From Polaribacter sp. (GTDB lineage: Bacteria > Bacteroidota > Bacteroidia > Flavobacteriales > Flavobacteriaceae): a stretch of 54,778 bases of DNA. Made by a program: the position numbers and the translations under genes. The DNA is taken from the NCBI GenBank assembly GCA_028343155.1, contig JAOLXX010000017.1, forward strand, positions 1 to 54,778. Direction: 5' to 3'. Below, one piece after another: positions 36,456 to 45,117 of this stretch (position 1 is its first letter; every line of letters starts with the position of its first letter). Below the pieces are notes generated by a model. The model did not search any database and was not told the origin of the DNA. It saw only the letters and a list, made by a program, of their open reading frames with translations.

Positions 36456-38633
36456 TTAATTTGGTTTGGTTTCCGTTATTTTAAAAATAGCGCTTTGTAA
36501 AGGTTTTCTTAAATTGATCCAAATTCCTCTATTCATTAATACTTCTCCTGATACCAATTGATTGTTAAAACTAATATGCGATTTCTTACTATCCTTATTT
36601 ATTTCTTCCACCTTGTAAACTAAAGTTGGATCTAAACCTTGCATCTTCACAAAGTTTCTTTCATATCTTCTGTGGTGTGTATGACTATACACCATTAACA
36701 AAGCGTCTTTTTTAGTTCGAGAAACATAATTGATTGCTGCATAACCATCATCATCATAAGGAGACAATAAACGATACAAATCTCCAAATTGAACAATTGG
36801 TCGAATATCTTTGTACAAGGCAATTGCTTTTTTTGCAAATTCCACTTCTTCTTCATCTAAATTATCTGGACGTAATTCCATTCCTAAACGACCTGCCATA
36901 GCAACATCGAATCGAAACTTTAAAGAGGTTTCTCTTTTGGTTTGATGATTAGGTGATTTGGTAACATGTGCAGCTGTTGCTATTGGCGGATAAATATGAT
37001 TGGTTCCCCATTGAATAAATAAACGCTCATAAGGATCGGTATCATCACTTGCCCAAAACTCGTGTGTGTGTTTCATAGATCCAAAATCTACACGTCCACC
37101 ACCAGAAGCACAAGCTTGAAAAATAGTTGATGCATATTTTTTTTCTAAACGTTTTAAAACATTTTCTAAACCACGCGTATCGTTTATAAATAAGTGTGAT
37201 TGTTTTTTTGCTGATAAATAGGTAGAACCAAAATTCTGTATATGCCTATTTGCATCCCATTTTACATAGGCAATTTTTGGATGTTTTTTTAGTAGATTAT
37301 CTACCACATTAAAAACAAAATCTTGAACTTTAGGGTTTGATAAATCCAGTAATAATTGATTGCGTTCTAACAATTTTTTACGATTATTCTGCCTCTGTAA
37401 AATCCATTCAGGATGTTTTTTAGCCAACTCACTTTTAGGATTTACCATTTCTGGTTCTACCCAAATTCCAAAACGCATTCCTTTAGATGTTGTATAATCA
37501 ATTAAATCATCTAAGCCTTTTGGTAATTTTTTTTGATTTACTTGCCAATCTCCCAAACCAGCTTTTGCATTATTTCTTGGATATTTGTTTCCAAACCATC
37601 CATCATCTAACACAAAAACCTCAACACCCATTTCTGCAGCGCCATCCATCATACTTTTTAACTTGACTGCATCAAACTTAAAATATGCGCCTTCCCAACT
37701 ATTTAAAACAATTGGTCTTAGTTCATTACCTGCTCTTAAATTGTATTTTTTAGCCCAACGATGTAAATTTATGGAAGCTTTGTTTTTCCCTTTATCACTA
37801 TAGGTTAAAATCATTTTAGGCGTTTCAAATTGTTCCCCAGAAGGAAGATAATAAGTAGATGCAAAAGGATTGATTCCCGAAATTATTTGACATCTAGCTT
37901 TATCATCTACTTGAAAAGAAAATCTAAAATTTCCAGACCAAGCTAAAGCTCCTGCAATAACTTCACCAGAATTTTCTTGAGCTAAAGCATCTAGTGATAA
38001 CATAAAAGAAGGATTTTCGTATTCTGTAGTTCTTACGCCTCTTTTGGTTTCTAAGATTTTAATTCCATTGGTTAAACGCTCTTCAGACAACATCATTTCT
38101 TTAGAATGACTTCCATAAAAGTGTGATAAATAATAATTGGTTGCTTTAAATCCAATGGCTGAAGAAGCAAACTGAGATAAATTGACTTCTTTCTTTTCAT
38201 TGTGATGAATTGTTACCCATTGTTCTATGACATTTTCATTAGCGTACGCTTCAAAATATAAATCGACATAAAAAGCTTTTTTTTCATCTTTTAAATGAAT
38301 GACAGTTGTTTGTATATTGTCATCTTTTTTTTGTTGATGAGATAGATAAAACAAATCGGTTGCCATAGATCCATCATCGTGATTAACCAATAAAGCAACT
38401 TCATCATTCTGTCCATTTCCAAAACTAGGATAGGCTTCATTATACACGAGAATCATATTTTCTAAACCCTGAGTATTTTTTAAAAACTTTCCATAATGTG
38501 ATTGGACTACTTTTTTATGTTTTGTGATTTGAAAAATTAAAGAGTTCTCTTGAGTAGAAATATGAATAAGTTGTGCAAACACATTGTTTTGCATAAACGA
38601 ACAGACTATAAAAAGAACAAATATTTTTTTCAT
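36456..38633 (-). CDS. GH36 family alpha-galactosidase
   Basis: The 725-residue secreted protein has a signal peptide ending NNVFAQ. The N-terminal supersandwich spans about 22-300. The barrel has FVLDDGWFGNKYPRNNAKAG, FGIWVEPEMVNP, the nucleophile Asp 460 in YVKWDANRHI, CASGGGRVDFG and the acid/base region WASDDTDP (Asp near 530). The C-terminal domain ends with MNRGIWINLR. Length and motif order match tetrameric-type GH36 alpha-galactosidases, which retain configuration. It suggests alpha-D-galactose branches on the substrate. The chain is flanked by a sulfatase and the GH43 pair. Confidence 0.92.
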   Translation of the reverse strand: MKKIFVLFIVCSFMQNNVFAQLIHISTQENSLIFQITKHKKVVQSHYGKFLKNTQGLENMILVYNEAYPSFGNGQNDEVALLVNHDDGSMATDLFYLSHQQKKDDNIQTTVIHLKDEKKAFYVDLYFEAYANENVIEQWVTIHHNEKKEVNLSQFASSAIGFKATNYYLSHFYGSHSKEMMLSEERLTNGIKILETKRGVRTTEYENPSFMLSLDALAQENSGEVIAGALAWSGNFRFSFQVDDKARCQIISGINPFASTYYLPSGEQFETPKMILTYSDKGKNKASINLHRWAKKYNLRAGNELRPIVLNSWEGAYFKFDAVKLKSMMDGAAEMGVEVFVLDDGWFGNKYPRNNAKAGLGDWQVNQKKLPKGLDDLIDYTTSKGMRFGIWVEPEMVNPKSELAKKHPEWILQRQNNRKKLLERNQLLLDLSNPKVQDFVFNVVDNLLKKHPKIAYVKWDANRHIQNFGSTYLSAKKQSHLFINDTRGLENVLKRLEKKYASTIFQACASGGGRVDFGSMKHTHEFWASDDTDPYERLFIQWGTNHIYPPIATAAHVTKSPNHQTKRETSLKFRFDVAMAGRLGMELRPDNLDEEEVEFAKKAIALYKDIRPIVQFGDLYRLLSPYDDDGYAAINYVSRTKKDALLMVYSHTHHRRYERNFVKMQGLDPTLVYKVEEINKDSKKSHISFNNQLVSGEVLMNRGIWINLRKPLQSAIFKITETKPN

Positions 38634-38673
38634 ACTAATTGTTTTTTTTGTTATGGAAATTAAAGAAATTGTA

Positions 38674-40302
38674 TTACTTCATTTTTAAAACAACATCATC
38701 CCAAAAACAAACACCATTAAAATCTGACGATGTTATGCAACGTAATTGTAAATTTTTATTTTCTTCACTATTAAATATCCCTTTATACTGAACCCATTCA
38801 TCTGTTTTGTTTGTTGCTTCTAACTCAAACTTGCAGGTTTCATCAAAACTTCCATTGGTATCAAAAACAACTTTTCCTTTTGTTTCTGATGTAATTTTTA
38901 ACTTTACACTTAGTTCGTAATTGGTATTAGGCTTTAATGCTATTTTTTGTAATAATCCTTTTGACTTTCCTTTTCCTTGATATTGAAGCGCAAAATATCC
39001 TTTTGCTGTTTTGTCTTTAAATGGAGAAAATCCTTTAGAATTTCTGTTATACCAGTTTTTTACTTGACCTTGAGTAATCAATTCAAAAGAAGGATTTTCT
39101 ACTATATTTTCAACTTGATATTTAGAAATTTTTAATGATGTAATTATGTTATTTGCTCCTACAGTATTCAAATCAATTCTATCTTCTTCAAACTCCCAAG
39201 ATTTTCCTTTTAAATTATCTTTTGCAAAACCTTCAACTCTATATCCTTTTGGAATTTCTATAGACGAAATATCACAAGTTTCGATTCCTTGTTTTTTCAT
39301 CTCTTCTTTGGTGTATTCTCCTATATCTAATGTTCCAAACATTTCATTGAAATTAATTTCCTTATGAAAAGTTGGCAATTGTACTCCTAAAGTTTGTTTT
39401 ACCATATTTATGGTACCATCTTCATTAAAATAAATAGGGTCAAAACAAATAGAACGATTGGTTGCAATGCCTCCAGATAAATTTCCATTGTGATAAAACA
39501 CATACCATTGGTCTTTATATTCTACAACAGAACCGTGCATTGTAATAACATCTGTACTGTCTACAAATACTCCTTTACATTCAAAAGGACCATAAGGATT
39601 ATCACTTATTGCATAACGCATTTTATTGCGTTTTGGAAAATCATCAGGATAAATAATATAATATTTTCCCTTACGTTTAAACATCCACAATCCTTCTCTA
39701 AAACCTTCTAAACCTTTAATGGAATGAGGTTCTCCATCAATCTCCATCATATTTTCTTTCAGTTTATAACCAGTAGGATCTCCTTCACCACCAATAAACA
39801 AATAAGACTGACCATCATCATCTGTAAAAACACAAGGATCTATCAACGATTTCAAACCTTTAATATAACCTTGCTCTTTGAAACCAGAAGTTGGGTTTTT
39901 ACTGGTAGCTACACCAATTTTCCAAGTATCTCTACCTTGACCAGATCTATGTGGAAAATAATAGTAATACGTTCCGTTTTTATAAGCAGCATCTGGTGCC
40001 CACATAAATCCGCCTTCTTTTCGCCCCCAAGGTACTTGACTGGAATGCAGTATTTCTCCATGATCTTTCCAAGTAATCATATCAACTGTTGAAAATACGT
40101 GATATCCATCCATTGTTTTATATCCTTTTGGAGGTGCTACATCTGATGATGGATATACATACAAACGACCATCTTCCCATACATGTGCAGAAGGATCTGC
40201 AGTATACATATGACTTACAATTGGGTTTGAACGACGATTCTGAGCATCAATCTTTATAAAAGAAACTAGCAATAAAACGACTAAAAATATTTTTGCTTTC
40301 AT
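38674..40302 (-). CDS. GH43 family glycosidase with crystallin-like and carbohydrate-binding modules, copy A
   Basis: The product is 542 residues long with a signal peptide ending IKIDAQ. The five-bladed propeller (about 24-320) has the base Asp 36 in TADPSAHVWEDGRLYVYPS, WAPDAAYKNGTYYYYFP, the pKa-setting Asp 155 in LIDPCVF and the acid Glu 203 in FREGLWMFKR. About 345-395 reads VEGFAKDNLKGKSWEFEEDR and GANNIITSLKIS, resembling a beta/gamma-crystallin-type Greek-key motif. From about 400 to the end (NPSFELITQGQVKNWY... CFWDDVVLKMK) a CBM4/9-type jelly roll is likely. GH43 enzymes act on beta-xylose or alpha-L-arabinose and some on beta-1,3-galactan; the xylose genes nearby favour the first. 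It is a tandem paralogue of the next gene. Confidence 0.85.
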   Translation of the reverse strand: MKAKIFLVVLLLVSFIKIDAQNRRSNPIVSHMYTADPSAHVWEDGRLYVYPSSDVAPPKGYKTMDGYHVFSTVDMITWKDHGEILHSSQVPWGRKEGGFMWAPDAAYKNGTYYYYFPHRSGQGRDTWKIGVATSKNPTSGFKEQGYIKGLKSLIDPCVFTDDDGQSYLFIGGEGDPTGYKLKENMMEIDGEPHSIKGLEGFREGLWMFKRKGKYYIIYPDDFPKRNKMRYAISDNPYGPFECKGVFVDSTDVITMHGSVVEYKDQWYVFYHNGNLSGGIATNRSICFDPIYFNEDGTINMVKQTLGVQLPTFHKEINFNEMFGTLDIGEYTKEEMKKQGIETCDISSIEIPKGYRVEGFAKDNLKGKSWEFEEDRIDLNTVGANNIITSLKISKYQVENIVENPSFELITQGQVKNWYNRNSKGFSPFKDKTAKGYFALQYQGKGKSKGLLQKIALKPNTNYELSVKLKITSETKGKVVFDTNGSFDETCKFELEATNKTDEWVQYKGIFNSEENKNLQLRCITSSDFNGVCFWDDVVLKMK

Positions 40303-40310
40303 ATAATAAA

Positions 40311-41933
40311 TTATTCTTTAATTTTTACAAGCGATACATTATCCCAATACCCAACACCATTAAAATCACCTGAAGTTATACAGCGCAATTGTAATTTGGT
40401 AGTTTTTCCGCTATTAAAAACACCTTTGTAAGTTACCCATTCTTCAGATTTGTTAGTAGCATCTAGCTCAAACTTGCAATTTTCATCAAAACGACCATTG
40501 GTATCAAAAATAATTTTCCCTTTTGTATTGGCTTCTACTTTTAATTGAATACTTATTTGATATGTAGTATTAGGCTCAATCTCTAATTTTTGCGCTAAAG
40601 GTTTTGGTTTTCCTTTACCATCGTATTTTAATGAATAATATCCTTTTGCTGTTTCATCTTTATACCTTTCGTAAGGTTTAGGTCTTTTATTATACCAATG
40701 TTTTACCAAACTTTGTGTTGCTAATTCAAAAGAAGGATTCTTTACTAAGTTTTCTATATTAGATTTTGATACTTTAATAGAAGAAATTTGGTTGTTAGCA
40801 CCAACTGCATTTAAATCAATCCTATCTTCTTCAAAGATCCAAGATTTTCCTTTAAAATCATCTTTTTCAAAACAAGTAATCACATATCCTTTAGGAATTT
40901 GAATAGAAGAGATAGCATTATTTCGAATCGCTTTTTTATCCAAATTTGCTTGGTTATAATCTCCAAGTTCCAATGTTCCAAACATTTCATTAAAGTTGAT
41001 GTCTTTATGAAAAGTTGGCAATTGTACTCCTAAACTTTGTTTTACCATTTGAATGGTGCCATCATCATTAAAATAAACAGGATCAAAACATATTGATCTA
41101 TTTGTGCCTATACTTCCTGATAAATTTCCATTGTGATAAAACACATACCATTGGTCTTTAAATTCTACTAAAGAACCATGCATGGTAATAACATCTGTAT
41201 TATCTAAAAACACGCCTTTAAATTTCCAAGGACCCAATGGATTTGTACTCATTGCGTATCCCATTTTATTGGTTTTTGGAAAATGATCTGGATATATTAA
41301 ATAGTACATCCCTTTTCTTTTGATGACAAAAGGACCTTCTCTATGACCTGTAGCACCAATTTGCTCAGTCATTTCTCCTTCAATCTCCATCATGTTTTCT
41401 TTTAGTTTTGCTGCAAAAGGTTTTGCATTTACAACTGCATAAATAGAGGCTTGTCCATCATCATCTATAAAAACACTTGGATCACAAAACGTATTCAACC
41501 CTTTTACATAACCTTGCAATTTAAAATCTGATGCTGGTTTTTTACTAGTTGCTACACCAATTTCCCAAACTCCTTTTTTGTTTTTATGTGGAAAATAAAA
41601 ATAATACGTTCCGTTTTTAAATACACAATCTGGTGCCCACATAAATCCACCTCTTTCAATTCCCCAACTTACATCTCTAGAATGAAGTATCTCTCCATGA
41701 TCTTTCCAAGTAATCATATCATCTGTAGAAAACACATGATAACCATCCATAGTGCTGTATCCTTTGGAAGGCGCAACATCTGTTGATGGATACACATATA
41801 AACGACCATCTTGCCATACATGTGCAGATGCATCTGCTGTAAACATATGGCTTACAATTGGGTTTGAACGACGATTTTGAGCATTTAGTTGGAATGTAAA
41901 TATTATGATTATTAAAAATAATTTTGCTTTCAT
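40311..41933 (-). CDS. GH43 family glycosidase with crystallin-like and carbohydrate-binding modules, copy B
   Basis: The 540-residue paralogue of the downstream gene, 8 nt apart, has the same domain order: signal peptide (…TFQLNAQ), base Asp 34 (TADASAHVWQDGRLYVY), WAPDCVFKNGTYYFYFPH, CDPSVFIDDDGQ, HREGPFVIKRKGMYYLIYPD, crystallin-like ITCFEKDDFKGKSWIFEEDR, and jelly-roll C-terminus NPSFELATQSLVKHWYN... GVGYWDNVSL. Copy A has DPCVFTDDDG and EGLWMFKR at the corresponding subsites. Binding-cleft differences such as GLWM versus GPFV near the acid suggest divergent substrate recognition. Confidence 0.85.
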   Translation of the reverse strand: MKAKLFLIIIIFTFQLNAQNRRSNPIVSHMFTADASAHVWQDGRLYVYPSTDVAPSKGYSTMDGYHVFSTDDMITWKDHGEILHSRDVSWGIERGGFMWAPDCVFKNGTYYFYFPHKNKKGVWEIGVATSKKPASDFKLQGYVKGLNTFCDPSVFIDDDGQASIYAVVNAKPFAAKLKENMMEIEGEMTEQIGATGHREGPFVIKRKGMYYLIYPDHFPKTNKMGYAMSTNPLGPWKFKGVFLDNTDVITMHGSLVEFKDQWYVFYHNGNLSGSIGTNRSICFDPVYFNDDGTIQMVKQSLGVQLPTFHKDINFNEMFGTLELGDYNQANLDKKAIRNNAISSIQIPKGYVITCFEKDDFKGKSWIFEEDRIDLNAVGANNQISSIKVSKSNIENLVKNPSFELATQSLVKHWYNKRPKPYERYKDETAKGYYSLKYDGKGKPKPLAQKLEIEPNTTYQISIQLKVEANTKGKIIFDTNGRFDENCKFELDATNKSEEWVTYKGVFNSGKTTKLQLRCITSGDFNGVGYWDNVSLVKIKE

Positions 41934-42008
41934 AAAGAATGTTTAATTTTAACCTTGTCTATTCATTTTTTTTTATATAATTATATGTTACATTTTAATA
42001 CTATTTAG

Positions 42009-43595
42009 TTAACTAAAAATAAAATATGTAGATATTACAATTACACATATTAAAGCACCTACAACTTTTACATTTTTCCAAGGAGTTACATCTACTTGTT
42101 CGGTATATTCTTGTACATAATCAGTTTCTCTTGGTTTTATCTTTCCAATAACTAACATTAGAATTATAGTTAAAACAAAAGCAACGAATTGTACATGTAA
42201 AAAATGTGGTAAATCCATTTCGAAACCTTTTGATAGAATGATATAAGTTACATAAAATGTAAAAGAAAATAGTATCCCTACTTTTGCTGCAATAGCTGGT
42301 ACTCTTTTTGATAAGATACCAACTACAATAACTGTTAAAATTGGCACACTATAGGCTCCATTTACAGTTTGCAAATATCCGAAAAGTCCATCTGAAGCAT
42401 AATATAAAAATGGAGCTACAAACATAGAAAAGATAGCTAAAACAATACCAAAACGTTTACCAACAGTAACGACCTTTTTATCTTCTGCTTCCTTATTTAT
42501 ATATTGTTTGTAAATATCAACACCAAATAAAGTTACACAACTATTTAATGCAGAATTAAATGAGCTTAAAATAGCACCAAACATTACTGCAGCAAAGAAA
42601 CCTATTAAATAAGTAGGTAACACTTCTGCAACTAACCTTGGATACGCAATATCATTATTTACTAAAACCTCACCACCCCATTTATGGTAGGCAATGATAC
42701 CTGGAAGTACTACAATTATTGGCCCTAGTATTTTAATAAAAGCGGCTATAGTTAATCCCTTTTGACCTTCTGCTAAATTTTTTGCTCCTAAAGCACGTTG
42801 AATAATTTGTTGGTTGGTTCCCCAATAAAACAATTGAACCAACATCATTCCTGTAAAAATTGTTGCAAACGGAATAGAAGACTCTGCACTACCAATAGCA
42901 TCCAATTTTTCTGGATATTGACCGGTTAGTTTCGAGACACCTCCAAAGAAAGTATTATCATCACTTATTGATATCAATCCGAAAAAAGGAATTAATAATC
43001 CTCCAATTAATAAACCAACTGCATTTATAGTATCAGATACTGCAACTGCTTTTAGTCCTCCAAAAATGGCGTAAATAGAGCCAATAACACCAATACTTAT
43101 CACACAAATCCAAACAGATTGCCATTCTGTTACACCTAATAAATCTGGGAGATTAAACATCCCACTAATACCTAGAGATCCTGAGTATAAAACGATAGGC
43201 AATAAAACAATTGCATATCCAGATAAAAACAAACCAGATGTCATAGCCTTGGTTGTAACATCAAAACGACGTTCTAAATATGTTGGAATGGTTGAAATTC
43301 CTCCTTTTAAATACCTTGGTAATAAATACACTGCAGTAATTACCATGGCAATTGCCGCCAAAGTTTCCCATGCCATTACCAAGATTCCATCTGCATAAGC
43401 ACTACCATTAAGCCCAACTATTTGCTCTGTAGAAAGATTCGTTAACAATAAAGATCCTGCAATTACTGATGCAGTTAAACTACGACCTCCTAAAAAATAT
43501 CCTTCAGAAGTATTCTCATTTGTTTTTCTTGTCGCTAAATATGCTATTATGGCAACTAATAGCGTAAATCCTATAAATGAAATGATACTTAACAT
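42009..43595 (-). CDS. Sodium/solute symporter of the SSS (SglT-like) family
   Basis: The 528-residue inner-membrane protein has about 14 hydrophobic segments. N-terminal features are typical of the family: SEGYFLGGRSLTASVIAGSLLLTNLSTEQIVGLNGSAY, where the small-residue/Ser-Thr region lies near the Na+ site. ISTIPTYLERRFD and WGTNQQIIQRALGAKN are further family motifs. It probably imports a monosaccharide or small oligosaccharide released in the periplasm, with xylose or galactose the likeliest given the neighbours. A strong hairpin at 43626-43665 separates it from xylA upstream, so its expression may be uncoupled from xylBA or set at a different level. Confidence 0.92.
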   Translation of the reverse strand: MLSIISFIGFTLLVAIIAYLATRKTNENTSEGYFLGGRSLTASVIAGSLLLTNLSTEQIVGLNGSAYADGILVMAWETLAAIAMVITAVYLLPRYLKGGISTIPTYLERRFDVTTKAMTSGLFLSGYAIVLLPIVLYSGSLGISGMFNLPDLLGVTEWQSVWICVISIGVIGSIYAIFGGLKAVAVSDTINAVGLLIGGLLIPFFGLISISDDNTFFGGVSKLTGQYPEKLDAIGSAESSIPFATIFTGMMLVQLFYWGTNQQIIQRALGAKNLAEGQKGLTIAAFIKILGPIIVVLPGIIAYHKWGGEVLVNNDIAYPRLVAEVLPTYLIGFFAAVMFGAILSSFNSALNSCVTLFGVDIYKQYINKEAEDKKVVTVGKRFGIVLAIFSMFVAPFLYYASDGLFGYLQTVNGAYSVPILTVIVVGILSKRVPAIAAKVGILFSFTFYVTYIILSKGFEMDLPHFLHVQFVAFVLTIILMLVIGKIKPRETDYVQEYTEQVDVTPWKNVKVVGALICVIVISTYFIFS

Positions 43596-43625
43596 GATTT
43601 GTTTTGTTTTTAGTGTTTATTTAAA

Positions 43626-43665
43626 AATATTCCAAAAACTTAATTTTTAAGTTTTTAGGAATATT
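43626..43665 (-). terminator. Strong stem-loop after xylA (terminator or attenuator)
   Basis: AATATTCC plus AAAAACTTAA (43626-43643) pairs with TTAAGTTTTT and GGAATATT (43647-43665) across a 3 nt loop, with a single bulged base at 43657. This gives an 18 bp stem. Read on the minus strand it begins 1 nt after the xylA stop and is followed by TTTTT. It should reduce read-through into the symporter gene or stabilise the xylA mRNA end. Confidence 0.75.
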
Positions 43666-43666
43666 A

Positions 43667-44983
43667 CTATATATATTGATTAATAATATTTTCGAATAAT
43701 TCTTGCTTACCGCTTTGAAGTTTTAATTCTCCATTTTCTTGTGCAATATTGTACAAGTCTGTTAATTCTAATTTACCAGTTTCAAAATCTTTCCCCTTTC
43801 CAGCATCAAAAGAACTATATCTTTTTTCTCTTAATAAATTATAAGAAGAAGAAGTCATAATTTTATCCGCAGTTATTAATGCTCTTGCAAAAGTATCTGC
43901 TCCACCAATATGTGCATGAAAAACATCTTCCATATCTGTAGAGTTTCTTCTAATTTTTGCATCAAAATTTACGCCACCTCCTTGTAAACCTCCAGCTTCT
44001 AAAAATACCAACATAGCTTCTGTAGTTTCTTGAATGCTGTTTGGAAACTGATCTGTATCCCAACCATTTTGGTAATCTCCTCTATTAGCATCTATACTTC
44101 CTAACATTCCTGTTTTGGCTGCAACTGCCATTTCGTGTTGCATAGTATGTTGTGCTAAGGTTGCATGATTTACCTCAATATTCATTTTAAAATCTTTGTC
44201 TAAACCATATTCTTTTAAAAATCCAATGGCTGTTGCAGCATCAAAATCGTATTGATGTTTCATCGGTTCCATTGGTTTTGGTTCTATAAAGAAGGTACCT
44301 TTAAAACCTTGCGCTCTTGCATAATCTCTAGACATCGTTAAAAACTGTGCCATGTGATCTAATTCACGACCCATATCTGTGTTTAATAAAGACATATAAC
44401 CTTCTCTTCCGCCCCAAAACACATAATTCTCACCATTTAATGCAATTGTTGCATCCAGAGCTAATTTAACTTGTGCACCAGCTCTTGCAACCACATTAAA
44501 ATCTGGATTGGTCGAAGCACCATTCATATAACGTGGGTTTGAGAAACAATTGGCAGTTCCCCAAAGTAATTTTATACCTGTATCTGTTTTTTTCTGTTTG
44601 ATGTAATCTACAATGGTTGCTAATCTTTTTTCTGATTCAGTAAAAGTTGCTCCTTCTTGAATTAAATCGAAATCGTGAAAACAGAAATAATCGAAGCCCA
44701 TTTTATTGATAAACTCGAAAGCTGCATCTGCTTTGTCTTTTGCCGCTTGAATTGGATCTGATGCTTTGTCCCATTCAAAATTTTGTGTTCCTGGACCGAA
44801 AGGATCTGAACCTTGACCGCAGAATGTATGCCAGTAAGCAATTGAAAACTTGAACCAATCTTTCATTTTTTTTCCTGCACCAACTTGTTCTGCATTGTAG
44901 TATTTGAATGCTAATGGATTATCTGACTCTTTGCCCTCGAATTGTATTTTATTTATGCCTTTAAAATATTGTTTGTTTGCCAT
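43667..44983 (-). CDS. xylA: Xylose isomerase
   Basis: The 438-residue cytoplasmic enzyme converts D-xylose to D-xylulose. The class II xylose isomerase hallmarks are present: [13 protein letters not shown], the catalytic His in [31 protein letters not shown], the metal-binding [35 protein letters not shown], and [18 protein letters not shown]. Length is normal for the family and there is no signal peptide. It forms the xylose branch with the adjacent xylulokinase gene, from which it is separated by a 134 nt spacer containing a structured element. Confidence 0.97.
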   Translation of the reverse strand: MANKQYFKGINKIQFEGKESDNPLAFKYYNAEQVGAGKKMKDWFKFSIAYWHTFCGQGSDPFGPGTQNFEWDKASDPIQAAKDKADAAFEFINKMGFDYFCFHDFDLIQEGATFTESEKRLATIVDYIKQKKTDTGIKLLWGTANCFSNPRYMNGASTNPDFNVVARAGAQVKLALDATIALNGENYVFWGGREGYMSLLNTDMGRELDHMAQFLTMSRDYARAQGFKGTFFIEPKPMEPMKHQYDFDAATAIGFLKEYGLDKDFKMNIEVNHATLAQHTMQHEMAVAAKTGMLGSIDANRGDYQNGWDTDQFPNSIQETTEAMLVFLEAGGLQGGGVNFDAKIRRNSTDMEDVFHAHIGGADTFARALITADKIMTSSSYNLLREKRYSSFDAGKGKDFETGKLELTDLYNIAQENGELKLQSGKQELFENIINQYI

Positions 44984-45026
44984 TATAACATTGTTTAATT
45001 GTGTAATTGTTTTCTATACTGCTTTT

Positions 45027-45112
45027 GCGTTAGGGATTGCAGTGGAAATCCTTTTTTTGAGGAACGAAAAAAAAGATTGGAATGAAAAGCCCGACCTTTT
45101 TAGGGAACGCCC
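45027..45112. repeat. Structured intergenic element between xylB and xylA
   Basis: This ~86 nt stretch begins GCGTTAGGGATTG and ends TTTTTAGGGAACGCCC. Inside, AATCCTTTTTTT (45047-45058) pairs with AAAAAAAAGATT (45067-45078) around a GAGGAACG loop. AAAAG (45085-45089) and CTTTT (45096-45100) form a second short GC-looped hairpin. Its richness in G and C words is unlike the surrounding spacer. I recall closely similar intergenic sequences in other Flavobacteriaceae, so it may be a dispersed repeat or conserved RNA. That recollection needs a search to confirm. Confidence 0.5.
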
Positions 45113-45117
45113 AAAAA

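Noticed and set aside
42004..42017. 14 nt perfect palindrome TTTAGTTAACTAAA at the end of the symporter gene
   Set aside because: It has no loop and overlaps the stop region. In AT-rich DNA it is not enough to call an operator or terminator.
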